Positions 8,712 through 17,343 of a DNA stretch of 39,437 nt are shown one piece after another (the stretch's first letter is position 1; every line of letters starts with the position of its first letter). A program made the translations under genes and the position numbers. The DNA is from Deltaproteobacteria bacterium (GTDB lineage: Bacteria; Myxococcota_A; Polyangia; JAAYKL01), in assembly GCA_016936575.1 (NCBI GenBank), contig JAFGXQ010000076.1, forward strand, positions 1 through 39,437, in the 5' to 3' direction. Below the pieces are notes generated by a model. That model worked only from the letters and a program-made list of their open reading frames with translations. It was not told the origin of the DNA and searched no databases.

Positions 8712-9521
8712 ATGAACACCAAATCCACCGGCCGACACAGCATCGCCATGATTCTCTCCGTGGCTATCCACGTGGGTGTGGCCATGGTGTTGCTGGGGCT
8801 TCCCAAACATCTGAAAACCATTTGGGACACAGTGGATATTGAAATGTTTTCGGATCCGCCGGAGCCCGAACCCGAACCCGAGCTCGCTCCCGAACCCGAA
8901 CCCGAACCCGAAGTCGAAGTCGAACCGGACAAACCGAAGTTGACGCCTCAACCCAAGGCCGAAATGCCGGAGCCCGAACCCGAGCCCGAAGAAATTCCCG
9001 AAGAACCGCCCCCACCGCCGGAAGCCAAGGAGGCGCCGCCGGTTTTTGATTTAGGGGACAACACATTTGCGCAAAACGGACAAGGGGCCGGCTGGGCGCT
9101 GCAGCGCTCTGAGGGCAACACCAAGTTTGCCGGCGTGCAAAAGGGAACAGAATCGGTTCGCGGCACCGCCCCCAAGCGAACGGAAACCACCACGTTGTCC
9201 AAACCGAAACCCACCTTCTCGCCGGTGCCCGCCAAGGACTGGTCACGAAAACCCGAACCCGCAGACTCAGTAGACAGCATGCCTGAATACCCGTTTGAAG
9301 CCAAACGGGACGGGGTGGAAGGAAAGGTTCGTCTGCAGGTGTTTATCGGCAAAGACGGGCTTGTCAAAAAGGTTCGCATCATCAGCGACCCCGGCAAAGG
9401 CCTGGGCGAATCTTCAAAAAAACACGCTCTTCAAAAAAAATGGCGTCCGGCTCTCGATAAAAACGGCAATCCGGTTGATACCATCATAGTTTGGACGTAT
9501 ACATTTATTCTTGATAATTAA
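8712..9521 (+). CDS. tonB: TonB energy-transducer protein (set 1)
   Basis: Transfers energy from ExbB/ExbD across the periplasm to outer-membrane partners. In the 269 residues, a signal anchor spans about 11-29 and carries Ser16 and His20, the same pair and numbering as in E. coli TonB. Then comes a long Pro/Glu spacer (about 48-110, EPEPEP repeats, negatively charged rather than the EP-then-KP pattern), a Ser/Thr/Lys-rich linker, and a C-terminal TonB domain from about 185 (MPEYPFEAKRDGVEGKVRLQ). It directly abuts exbD. The next gene, an OmpA-like protein, has its own promoter. Confidence 0.93.
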   Translation: MNTKSTGRHSIAMILSVAIHVGVAMVLLGLPKHLKTIWDTVDIEMFSDPPEPEPEPELAPEPEPEPEVEVEPDKPKLTPQPKAEMPEPEPEPEEIPEEPPPPPEAKEAPPVFDLGDNTFAQNGQGAGWALQRSEGNTKFAGVQKGTESVRGTAPKRTETTTLSKPKPTFSPVPAKDWSRKPEPADSVDSMPEYPFEAKRDGVEGKVRLQVFIGKDGLVKKVRIISDPGKGLGESSKKHALQKKWRPALDKNGNPVDTIIVWTYTFILDN

Positions 9522-9549
9522 TCTTGAGTTGTGTTGAGTTATGAATTTG

Positions 9550-9592
9550 AGTCAAACCCCGGTACAAATTGCTTTACTCGTATAGTTTGACT
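9550..9592 (+). promoter_or_regulatory. Inverted repeat behind tonB
   Basis: AGTCAAAC (9550-9557) and GTTTGACT (9585-9592) form a perfect 8-bp inverted repeat with a 27-nt loop, followed by AAAATTTT. The loop is long for an intrinsic terminator, so it may instead be an operator or a weak terminator of exbB-exbD-tonB upstream of the ompA promoter. Confidence 0.35.
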
Positions 9593-9620
9593 AAAATTTT
9601 CTACAAAACACATAAATCCG

Positions 9621-9649
9621 TTTACACTTATCTCGGCCAGATGTAAAAT
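9621..9649 (+). promoter_or_regulatory. Predicted sigma-70 promoter of the OmpA/TSP3 gene
   Basis: TTTACA (9621-9626) and TAAAAT (9644-9649) are spaced exactly 17 nt apart, each matching the consensus at 5 of 6 positions. The start site would be near 9656, giving a 5' leader of about 30 nt to the ATG at 9686. It indicates that the OmpA gene can be expressed independently of tonB. Confidence 0.65.
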
Positions 9650-9685
9650 TTTGGATAAACTTTTACCGCAGTGAAGAGAGAATCG

Positions 9686-11779
9686 ATGAAAAAGACTTTA
9701 CACAAAACCAATTCGTTTTTGCTAGTCAGTGCTATCGTTGCATCATCCCTATGCGTGCTATTTACTGCCGCCGTCCATGCGCAAGGCACCGAAAATATGC
9801 CCACCAACCTGCTGGAGCCGGCACCGGGGTCGGAAAACTTCATTGCGGTGGAGTCTCCGGAGCTGGGCCTCGACAATAAACCAGCGGTGGGTTTTATCGC
9901 GTCTTACCAACATCGTCCGTTCGCAACCCTCGCATGCGATGCCAATAACGACTGCGGCGATGATGTGACGATTTCGCAGGTGCAGGGAACCATCGACAAC
10001 GTTGAAGCGGTCATCGTATCGGACATTCTTTTCAGATATAATTTTCTGAAAAGATTCCAGGCCGGTCTGGCCATTCCCCTCTACATCTGGCAAACCGGAT
10101 TTGTTCCCCAGGAAGGATACAATGCGGTAACCGGAGAGCGTTGGATTGTTGCCGGAGAAGAAACCCGATACAACTCGTACGGCGTTCTGGGGGATATTCG
10201 ACTGCACCTCAAAGCACGCATCATCGGCAAGGAACGAAAAGACGGTTTTGTGGTATCGGCTGCGGTAATTCCCACGCTTCCCATGTCTAAATGGACCGGG
10301 CAAGGAGAAGGATATGCGGGGGCGGACTCAATGTCGGTTACCCCCAAGGGATTGGTATCATTTCGCAAAGGGCCGTTCCGAGTAATGGCCAACCTCGGAT
10401 TCAAATTCCGCAAGAAAATGGAGTACTACTCCGCAGAATACGGACATGCCATTACATTCGGCCTGGGCGCAGGATACAAACTGCCCATTAAGCAAGATGT
10501 TTTTGACATCGAGTTTTTCGGCGAACTCTACGGCGAAAAAAATGTCATTTCCGAAAACTTTCTCGACATGGAAAGTGCGCCGCTGCTCTTTGATGGAGGC
10601 GCGAAATTCCTGATAAAAGACTTTCAGATCATCGCCGGTGTAGGCGGTGGAATCATCAGTGGTATCGGCGTTCCGCAAATTCAGGGAATGCTCGGATTCT
10701 CATGGGTACCCACCCCGAAAAAAGACCCGAACGCGTTCTACGTAATCAGTGAAGACGATCTTGACGGAGACGGCGTAGAAAACGATGCGGACGAATGTCC
10801 CAAGCAACCTGAAGACCTGGATGGATTCCAGGACGAAGACGGTTGCCCCGATGAAGATAACGATAAAGACGGAATCCAGGATGGTTACGACTCCTGTGTG
10901 AACGAACCGGAAGACAAAGATAGTTTCCGTGATGACGACGGTTGCCCCGACCTGGATCACGATGAAGACGGCATCAAAGAACCGGCCGACCAGTGTCCGG
11001 AGCGGGCCGAAGACTACGACAACTTCGAAGATGAAGACGGCTGTCCCGACGAAGACAACGACCAGGACGGCGTACCGGACGACAAAGATTTCTGTGCGTC
11101 CGCCAAAGAAGATGCCGACGGTTTCGAAGACGAAGACGGTTGCCCCGATGTCGACAACGACGATGACGGCGTTCCCGACAGCCAGGATAAATGCGCCGAT
11201 GAAAAAGAGACACTGAACGGTGTGGACGACGGCGACGGCTGCGCCGATGCCAAAGCCGCGCGTGTTGAAATATCACCGGATGCATTCATCTTTGCGGAAG
11301 AGCCTGCGTTCAAGAGCAAGCGCGCCATCTTTAAAGACAGAGATACCGCATACGCAGATTTGGATATTATCGCGGGTGTGCTCAAAGCCAACAACACCTG
11401 GAAGCTGACTGTGGCCTCCCACACGGATGCAACCGGCGACGAGGCGGCGGACGAGGCGCTTACCAAAGAACGTGCTGAAGCCATTAAAAACTATCTTGTG
11501 AAAATGGGTGTGAGTGCCGATGCGATCACCATTGAAGCGCACGGCGGCAAAATGCCGCTCGGCGAAAACGACTCCAAGTTCGGCAGACAGTCCAACAACC
11601 GCATCGATATGCTGATCACCAGACCGCCCACACACGCAGGCAAGAAGGAGAGCACATCAGGAGGCGGCGCGGCGTCCGGAGATGACAGCATGGACTTCAC
11701 CGAGGAAGGCGGCGACGATACCATGGATTTCACCGCCGATGACAACACCATGGATTTCAGCGCGGATGACTTCGAATAA
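9686..11779 (+). CDS. OmpA-family outer-membrane protein with TSP3 repeats
   Basis: A 697-residue envelope protein. I use the ATG at 9686 (AGAGAG upstream) over the GTG at 9671. A signal peptide ends at VHA-QG (~residue 33). Residues ~40-345 look like an outer-membrane beta-barrel. Residues ~358-523 are five or more thrombospondin type-3-like calcium-binding repeats (DLDGDGV, DEDGCPDEDNDKDG, with paired Cys). Residues ~531-645 are an OmpA peptidoglycan-binding domain (SHTDATGDEAADEALTKERA, then SNNRIDMLI). After it comes an unusual acidic tail of ~50 residues with three MDF[TS] repeats. It probably ties the outer membrane to the cell wall. It has its own promoter behind tonB, and its last 23 bp overlap the convergent lptF/G gene. 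Confidence 0.9.
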   Translation: MKKTLHKTNSFLLVSAIVASSLCVLFTAAVHAQGTENMPTNLLEPAPGSENFIAVESPELGLDNKPAVGFIASYQHRPFATLACDANNDCGDDVTISQVQGTIDNVEAVIVSDILFRYNFLKRFQAGLAIPLYIWQTGFVPQEGYNAVTGERWIVAGEETRYNSYGVLGDIRLHLKARIIGKERKDGFVVSAAVIPTLPMSKWTGQGEGYAGADSMSVTPKGLVSFRKGPFRVMANLGFKFRKKMEYYSAEYGHAITFGLGAGYKLPIKQDVFDIEFFGELYGEKNVISENFLDMESAPLLFDGGAKFLIKDFQIIAGVGGGIISGIGVPQIQGMLGFSWVPTPKKDPNAFYVISEDDLDGDGVENDADECPKQPEDLDGFQDEDGCPDEDNDKDGIQDGYDSCVNEPEDKDSFRDDDGCPDLDHDEDGIKEPADQCPERAEDYDNFEDEDGCPDEDNDQDGVPDDKDFCASAKEDADGFEDEDGCPDVDNDDDGVPDSQDKCADEKETLNGVDDGDGCADAKAARVEISPDAFIFAEEPAFKSKRAIFKDRDTAYADLDIIAGVLKANNTWKLTVASHTDATGDEAADEALTKERAEAIKNYLVKMGVSADAITIEAHGGKMPLGENDSKFGRQSNNRIDMLITRPPTHAGKKESTSGGGAASGDDSMDFTEEGGDDTMDFTADDNTMDFSADDFE

Positions 11780-12758
11780 GCGCGGCGGTTCCGAGCAACA
11801 CCCCTGTTCCCCCCAACATTGACAGTGCAATCGTCCATGCGGGAATTCCCCCGTGCTGGGCCCAGTTCCACCATAGTTGCAGGCTGGCCCAATACACCGC
11901 GGCAACGGCCAACGACACCCAAACCGAACGAATGCTACTGACAATGCCCAATTTTCCCCAGAGAACGAGTGCGAGCAGCGGAACGCACCAAAACGTCATC
12001 ACCAACCCATGTCGCAAAGAGAGGGCCGCCTTCACTCGCGCCGCAGATACGCCGTGATTGGATAACCGCTGTGCGTGTCGACGCAGTTGCGACGAAGTCA
12101 CCGCAGCGGCGAAAATGCCGTTAATGCTCATCGCAGGCATCGAGATGGCAACCGATTGATTGGACGACGGGGCCACCGGTTTGTCATCGTCTTGCCGCGT
12201 CCACTGAAACACTTGCGTATTCGTTTTTGTGTCTCTTACAATCAGTTGACGGGTCCGCCCGGCGTCACTGCGCTGAATTTGCACTTCTTTGGCAGCGCTA
12301 TCGGAATGAATGGTAAATATCAGCCATCCGTCTGCCTTCTGACACAGGGTATCCGACGGGGGGGTACCGGCTACAGCATTGTCAAAAGTCGCAACCGACG
12401 CAGGCGACCACTCATGCACCAGACACCACTCTGCCGGAACCAATATAAGCGATGGCCAAAGCAGAATGAAAAACAACCAGGCCGGCGGTATTCCGGTGGC
12501 TTCCAGGGCCGTCCATTCTCCGGATTGCTTCATCTGATTCGCCGTCAAAACCGCTCCCAGCCCCAGCGCCAGCGGCAGCACGTGAGATATTGTCTGCGGG
12601 AGCTTGTACAGATAAAACCGATGAAGCACATCCGACGACACCAGAGAGGCGGTCTCCACGTAATCGATTGCGGTATAGAGTAAAATGAAACCGGCGAGCA
12701 GTTGAATGCTGCGAAGCAGAACCTGACGTACGATGAATCGAACCAGAATGGTCGACAA
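11757..12758 (-). CDS. LptF/LptG-family permease (YjgP/YjgQ)
   Basis: Inner-membrane component of the LPS export ABC transporter family. The 333 residues start at a TTG (12758), preceded by GAGGAG and AGGG; the next Met is too far in to be the start. Six transmembrane helices are apparent (about 13-31, 50-75, 92-112, 247-270, 276-297, 303-325) with a periplasmic region between helices 3 and 4, as in LptF/LptG. The N-terminal FILLYTAIDYVE and ALEATGIPPAWLF match the family. It is on the short side and I cannot say whether it is LptF or LptG. It begins 5 nt after the methyltransferase stop, third in the psd operon, and its end overlaps the convergent ompA gene by 23 bp. Confidence 0.82.
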   Translation of the reverse strand: MSTILVRFIVRQVLLRSIQLLAGFILLYTAIDYVETASLVSSDVLHRFYLYKLPQTISHVLPLALGLGAVLTANQMKQSGEWTALEATGIPPAWLFFILLWPSLILVPAEWCLVHEWSPASVATFDNAVAGTPPSDTLCQKADGWLIFTIHSDSAAKEVQIQRSDAGRTRQLIVRDTKTNTQVFQWTRQDDDKPVAPSSNQSVAISMPAMSINGIFAAAVTSSQLRRHAQRLSNHGVSAARVKAALSLRHGLVMTFWCVPLLALVLWGKLGIVSSIRSVWVSLAVAAVYWASLQLWWNWAQHGGIPAWTIALSMLGGTGVLLGTAALIRSHPR

Positions 12759-12763
12759 GCGCC

Positions 12764-14779
12764 CTATTCTCCTCGGCGCTCGGCGATGATGATCAGCTTG
12801 GCGGATTCCGGGCCGAAAAACGCACCGGGGGTGGCTCGATGTCCCGAGACTTTCACTACCGCAAACCCGGCCTGGTGCAGCAATTGCCCAATTTCGTGAA
12901 GAGAATACAGGCGCAGGGAAAATTCATGTTTGCTCTGCTTCTCGTTGTCTCCGATAATCAGTTGCCGACTGATGTAGAGGCGATTATTGATATAGTTGAA
13001 ATCGGTCTCTTCCATACAGACCATGTTGTCCATCTGGAACCACACCATATTCGGCTGCTGTTTGATCACAAAATCGCGGTTGGCCAATTCGAGCAGAAAG
13101 GTGCCGCCCGGCTTCAGCGCACGGTACACGCCCTGAAGCACTTTCATATTTGTCGGTTCATCAAAATAGCCGAAGCTGGTATCCAGGCTGAAAACGCCGT
13201 CGAATGTTTTGTCAAAACCGAGATCTCGCATGTCACCGTGAATGAAATTGATTTTCTGCCCCGCATCCTGCGCCGCATCTCCGGCCCGCGCCAACATCGA
13301 CAAAGATAAATCCACACCCACAATACGGTAATTCCGCTGCGCCATGCCGATGGAATTGCGACCGTTTCCACACGCCAAATCGAGCAGCAACGCTCCCGGA
13401 GGCAATCCGAGATACCGCTGGATAAAATCAATCTGCTTTTGCTGCTCGTACGCCGTTCGCTCCGGTAACAGCATCAGATACTCATCGTCGAAAATCGAAG
13501 CCCACCACTCGCGTTTTTTCCCGCGGGACCGTCTGGCGGTTTTGGCCTGCAGTTTCAGGGATGCATTCGCCGCATCAATTTTGTCATTTCTGAAGAAACT
13601 GTTGATGGGACGTCCGGTTCCGGGCGGTGGCGGCGGTTTTGCGGATTCACAATGTTCCTCAACCACTTCTTCCACTTCGTCGGTAATATCAATATCCAGC
13701 TCCACGTCGGCGGCTTCTTGAGACGACACGCTCGACGTCCCCACACCTTCCATGGCAGAGCCGGTGGCCATGGCCGCCCACTCAGGCACCGCAGAAGCGG
13801 GATCGGAAGCTATCGGTGCTTCCTCTTGCGGTTCCGGCACGATATTCACTTGTGGTTCCACTGCTTCGCTGCCCGCTGAAGGTACATCGTCTGCGGCGCC
13901 CGATTCCGTTGCCGGAGGCTTGGGAATCACAGATGTGGAACCCGCGTCGCCGAACACTTCATCCACCGTGGACGGCCGTTTCGGAACAGCCGGTGCGTCC
14001 GATGAACCCGCACCGGAACCCGGAACGACGTCATCAATAAAACTGACATATTCCTGCGACGAAGCGGACTGTTCGGAGCCCATCGGGGCATTGAACGGTA
14101 CCGCGTGTTCGGGTTGAGCCTCCACACCGGCCCCGCCGGAAGGAGTCCCCGGGACAACGGGATTAAAGACAGTCTGCTCCTCTGTATTGTCTGCCCGTGG
14201 CGCGATTTCTTCAGGAGACACCAGGGGCTTTGTTCCGTTACTCGGTTCCGCATCGTCAAATACCATTGCCGGCGTACCGAAATCAAATGCATGCTCCACC
14301 GGTTCCTGTCCGCTGTTGTCGATGGGGTTTCCCTCCTGCACCACATGCCCCTCCTGGAGATCAAACGGTTCATCTCTTCCACCGGGGGCAAAGCCCGTTT
14401 CCTGCGCCGCCTGTTTCGGCGGATTCGAAGGCTGCTGCGCGTTGGGGGGATAATAACTGATTCGCGCCATCGGAATCTGATCGACGCTCTTTCGCTGCGG
14501 CGGTTCAGACGAACTGGACGCCGGCGGCGCAGGAATGGAAGACACCGTCTCCACATGGGGATCTTCCTCATGCGCATCGCCCTCCACGATATGATGTTCT
14601 CCCAATTCAAGAACTTCTTCGTCTTCAGATGAATCCGAACTGTCCGTCACCGCTGCAGTTTGCGCTGATTCGACATTCGCAGCGGATTCACCGGCTTCTT
14701 CAGGTGAAGCACCGTTAGAAGAAGCGGTCATTCCCTCTGTCAGTTCAAGTACATCGTCTTTCCGAGACTCATCACTCAT
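12764..14779 (-). CDS. SAM-dependent methyltransferase with long acidic N-terminal extension
   Basis: A 671-residue two-part protein. Residues ~1-400 are low-complexity, acidic and rich in Glu, Pro, Ser and Ala, and probably disordered. They contain three related short motifs: DDVLELTEGM (8-17), DEEVLELGEHHIVEGD (53-68) and DEPFDLQEGHVVQEGN (136-151). From about 415 a class I methyltransferase begins: motif I is LDLACGNGR (466-474), the acidic loop VGVDLS follows, then GDMRDL, FDGVFSLDTSFGYF and ALKPGGTFLLEL. The substrate is unknown. SD GGAG is 9 nt upstream of the ATG, 6 nt after the psd stop; lptF/G follows 5 nt behind. The operon points to an envelope or lipid role. Confidence 0.85.
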   Translation of the reverse strand: MSDESRKDDVLELTEGMTASSNGASPEEAGESAANVESAQTAAVTDSSDSSEDEEVLELGEHHIVEGDAHEEDPHVETVSSIPAPPASSSSEPPQRKSVDQIPMARISYYPPNAQQPSNPPKQAAQETGFAPGGRDEPFDLQEGHVVQEGNPIDNSGQEPVEHAFDFGTPAMVFDDAEPSNGTKPLVSPEEIAPRADNTEEQTVFNPVVPGTPSGGAGVEAQPEHAVPFNAPMGSEQSASSQEYVSFIDDVVPGSGAGSSDAPAVPKRPSTVDEVFGDAGSTSVIPKPPATESGAADDVPSAGSEAVEPQVNIVPEPQEEAPIASDPASAVPEWAAMATGSAMEGVGTSSVSSQEAADVELDIDITDEVEEVVEEHCESAKPPPPPGTGRPINSFFRNDKIDAANASLKLQAKTARRSRGKKREWWASIFDDEYLMLLPERTAYEQQKQIDFIQRYLGLPPGALLLDLACGNGRNSIGMAQRNYRIVGVDLSLSMLARAGDAAQDAGQKINFIHGDMRDLGFDKTFDGVFSLDTSFGYFDEPTNMKVLQGVYRALKPGGTFLLELANRDFVIKQQPNMVWFQMDNMVCMEETDFNYINNRLYISRQLIIGDNEKQSKHEFSLRLYSLHEIGQLLHQAGFAVVKVSGHRATPGAFFGPESAKLIIIAERRGE

Positions 14780-14785
14780 ACTTTT

Positions 14786-15652
14786 TTACTCCAACGACTC
14801 TGCAGACGCATTACCATGAGCCAGTGTTCCCAGTTTTTCACCCAGCAATATTTTCCCCAACCCGGTAGCCGGAGACAGGTGCAGCAACTCTTTTGACCAA
14901 AGCATCACCACTGTGGATCCTAACCGAAAGGCGCCGATTTCATCGCCGATGTGCAATGAGTTCGAACCGTCAAACACGCGGACCGCGGTTCGGTGGTCAC
15001 CTTTGGGGGGCGCGTACGGAGTAGCGATATGGCCGACGCCGAACGCCGCAACCATCACCATGGTCAGGTATCCGCTGCCTAGTTTCAAATGAAACACCAT
15101 CCGCTCATTCCGCTGAAAAATACCGCTCACGCGCTCCTCCGACCAGGGTGCCACCGGAAATCTCGCTCCGGCAATATGACGAACCTCCAGCAACTGAACC
15201 GTCGCCGGAACATGCACGCGATGATAATCCCGGGGATGAAGATAAATCACCATCCCCTGCCCGCCGCCGAATCGTTCCTCATATGAAGCGCCCATCGGTG
15301 CGGGGCCGAGCAACTGCGTAATGCTGTAGTTGAACCCTTTTACCGTAAACACATCGGCACTTTTCGAATCGATGGACTGAACGGCTACGATTTTTCCATC
15401 GCAAGGACTGACAAAAGCGTTTCTTTCATCACAAATGGAACGTGCACCATCTCGTAGCGAACGCGCAAAAAAATCGCCAAAACACGAAAACCCTTCCGCG
15501 GGAATCGATGCCTCATTCTGATTTACCTGAAAACCCAATGAATACGCGCGAATCGCGGGCTTTAGTACAAAACCAGGTACTTTCATATCCGCCAGTGCCC
15601 CAAGCGCTCCGCATACCCCTATCGCCGCTTTGGATATAATTTTGTCCCTCAT
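14786..15652 (-). CDS. psd: Phosphatidylserine decarboxylase proenzyme
   Basis: Makes phosphatidylethanolamine from phosphatidylserine at the inner membrane. The 288-residue proenzyme should cleave itself between Gly245 and Ser246 in RLGSTVVML, turning Ser246 into the pyruvoyl group of the small alpha chain. The other members of the autocleavage triad are visible as Asp85 in SPCDGKI and His144 in YHRVH. The N-terminal hydrophobic residues fit membrane association. A good promoter lies just upstream (15678-15706) and GGAG is 8 nt from the ATG. It is the first gene of a tight operon with the methyltransferase and lptF/G. Confidence 0.95.
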   Translation of the reverse strand: MRDKIISKAAIGVCGALGALADMKVPGFVLKPAIRAYSLGFQVNQNEASIPAEGFSCFGDFFARSLRDGARSICDERNAFVSPCDGKIVAVQSIDSKSADVFTVKGFNYSITQLLGPAPMGASYEERFGGGQGMVIYLHPRDYHRVHVPATVQLLEVRHIAGARFPVAPWSEERVSGIFQRNERMVFHLKLGSGYLTMVMVAAFGVGHIATPYAPPKGDHRTAVRVFDGSNSLHIGDEIGAFRLGSTVVMLWSKELLHLSPATGLGKILLGEKLGTLAHGNASAESLE

Positions 15653-15677
15653 CTATTTAGCTCCGTAGTTAATTCAC

Positions 15678-15706
15678 ATTATAGGCCAAATTATTATAGA
15701 CGACAA
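15678..15706 (-). promoter_or_regulatory. Predicted promoter of the psd operon
   Basis: On the minus strand TTGTCG (15706-15701), 17 nt, then a perfect TATAAT (15683-15678). The start site would be ~20 nt upstream of the psd ATG. It sits in the 138-nt AT-rich gap behind plsC. I see no strong hairpin terminator for plsC there, so read-through from the upstream operon is also possible. Confidence 0.7.
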
Positions 15707-15790
15707 AATGTAATGATTTCAAATTAATAGTCTAAGAACTTGGCGATATTGGGCAGAAATTCCGCTATTTATAAAATTCCAGTCCCTTTC

Positions 15791-16504
15791 TCAGACCGAA
15801 TCGCCGGTTTCAAACATTTTCGAGATGGCATCTTTGGTACGCTGGCGGATAATCTCTTTACCGTTCATATCAACATCGGTCACTTGAATCGGCGTTCCAA
15901 TCACAAATTCTATCGTTCCGGGAGACACTTTTACCGTATTGCGCGGAAATACTTGATACGAACCGCGAATGGCCACCGGCAAAATCGGAACGCCGGCCTG
16001 CAATGCCAGCACGAACGCACCGGATTTGAAACTCTGAATCTGCCCGTTCGCACTGCGCGTTCCCTCGGGAAACACCAATACGGAAGGCCCCTTCTTCACT
16101 TTTCGGGCCGCCTTCTGAATCGATTCGCGGGCCTTTCTGGTGCTGGTGCGGCTCACAGGAATAAAACCGGCGAGCCACATGGACCAACCGAATATGGGAA
16201 TGAAAAACAGACTCTTCTTGGCCATGAACCGAACCGGAATATTCAGCCCGCCGAACACCGCGGGAATATCCATCTGACTGGCGTGATTGGCGCAAACCAC
16301 ATATGTCTGCTTTTTCTGTATATTCTCGCGGCCTTTCACTACCAGTCGAATGCCACCGATGCTCAACACCGTGCGCCCCCATAAATTCCCGGCTATCCAC
16401 ATATACAGCCGCCCGGTGGGTTCAAGGAATACCCCAACCACCGCTACGGTCGCCAGAAACAATGTATACAGGCCCATCAAGGCGCTTCTGAAATTCGGAA
16501 TCAT
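15791..16504 (-). CDS. plsC: 1-acyl-sn-glycerol-3-phosphate acyltransferase
   Basis: Acylates lysophosphatidic acid to phosphatidic acid at the inner membrane, upstream of all phospholipid synthesis. It has 237 residues. The N-terminus (about 8-28) is hydrophobic and probably membrane-embedded. The acyltransferase HX4D motif is NHASQMD (His74, Asp79), and the glycerol-phosphate-binding motif is FPEGTR (145-150). The order and spacing are standard for PlsC. Its ATG shares one base with the TAA stop of the EI24 gene (TAATG), so it is translationally coupled. Last gene of the rnr-OMP-EI24-plsC run; psd follows from its own promoter. Confidence 0.93.
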   Translation of the reverse strand: MIPNFRSALMGLYTLFLATVAVVGVFLEPTGRLYMWIAGNLWGRTVLSIGGIRLVVKGRENIQKKQTYVVCANHASQMDIPAVFGGLNIPVRFMAKKSLFFIPIFGWSMWLAGFIPVSRTSTRKARESIQKAARKVKKGPSVLVFPEGTRSANGQIQSFKSGAFVLALQAGVPILPVAIRGSYQVFPRNTVKVSPGTIEFVIGTPIQVTDVDMNGKEIIRQRTKDAISKMFETGDSV

Positions 16505-17328
16505 TATTCTCTTTTCCGTGCTTCGGCCGCATTGCTGACCGATAACAAACCAGTGCCATCTTTTCGTTCATCTTGCGCCGTAAGTCCAGCACAAAGTAGG
16601 GTTCCCCCGGCCACCGCGCCGGGCCATACCAGAATCGCGCCGAGAGGCACCAGCGAGCACAACGTCATCATGGCGCCGAACCCAAGCAGCGCGCTGCGGT
16701 GTGCGGCCGCGAAATCGAATCGGTCGGATGCGCTGTAGCCCCGGCGGGCCAACGACCAATCCACATATTCCATACCGAGCGACAATGACATTTTGTATCC
16801 GCCGACAACCACGTACACCAATTGGCCGACAACCGGAACCAGTACACTAAACAGATACAGCGGAACCAGCCACAGCAATCGCCCCAGCACCTTCCGCGTT
16901 TCGAGCGCCACCGAGTACCCGGCGTCTTTCAGTACAAATCCGAGTCGAAACGGCTGCGCCTCGAAAGTGCCCTCCAATGACTCCACCTGCTCCGACAACA
17001 CATCATTGAACGGCGCGCAAATGATCATAAAAGCAAGAAAGGCCAATAGTACGGTAGTCGCCATCGATAAAACGAACGTCAGTGCATAAAAAATCATCCA
17101 ACCTACCTGCAGCCACACACTTTCGGGCTTTTCCCAAATCCACGATGCCAGATCATCAAACCCGAAAAAAAACAGAATCCCCAGTCCCGCCAGCACCACC
17201 CCGCCGAGCATCATCGGAATCAATCCGTACTTCAACAGCTCCGGATGGCGGGAGAATACGTACTGTTGTCCGCGAAAAAATGCACTCACGCCGCTGCGAA
17301 AAGAGTTGACTGTCTGTTTACTCAACAT
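16504..17328 (-). CDS. EI24-domain integral membrane protein (CysZ-like)
   Basis: A 274-residue multi-pass inner-membrane protein of the EI24 (formerly DUF540) family, to which the sulfate permease CysZ belongs. Hydrophobic helices are apparent around 33-56, 75-105, 150-180 and 210-250. The conserved N-terminal GVSAFFRGQQYVFSRHPELL and the FMIICAPFNDVLSEQVE loop match the family. Sulfate transport is not established for most members and nothing nearby concerns sulfur. It starts 15 nt after the OMP gene and overlaps the plsC start by one base, so the context suggests lipid or envelope work rather than sulfate uptake. Confidence 0.82.
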   Translation of the reverse strand: MLSKQTVNSFRSGVSAFFRGQQYVFSRHPELLKYGLIPMMLGGVVLAGLGILFFFGFDDLASWIWEKPESVWLQVGWMIFYALTFVLSMATTVLLAFLAFMIICAPFNDVLSEQVESLEGTFEAQPFRLGFVLKDAGYSVALETRKVLGRLLWLVPLYLFSVLVPVVGQLVYVVVGGYKMSLSLGMEYVDWSLARRGYSASDRFDFAAAHRSALLGFGAMMTLCSLVPLGAILVWPGAVAGGTLLCAGLTAQDERKDGTGLLSVSNAAEARKRE

Positions 17329-17343
17329 GGTGAATCCGGTTTC

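Noticed and set aside
8860..9000. GAACCCGAACCC-type tandem repeats
   Set aside because: They encode the Glu-Pro spacer of TonB in frame; not a CRISPR array or an independent repeat element.
10750..11250. Repeating GACGAAGACGG-type units
   Set aside because: Explained by in-frame TSP3 calcium-binding repeats of the OmpA protein.
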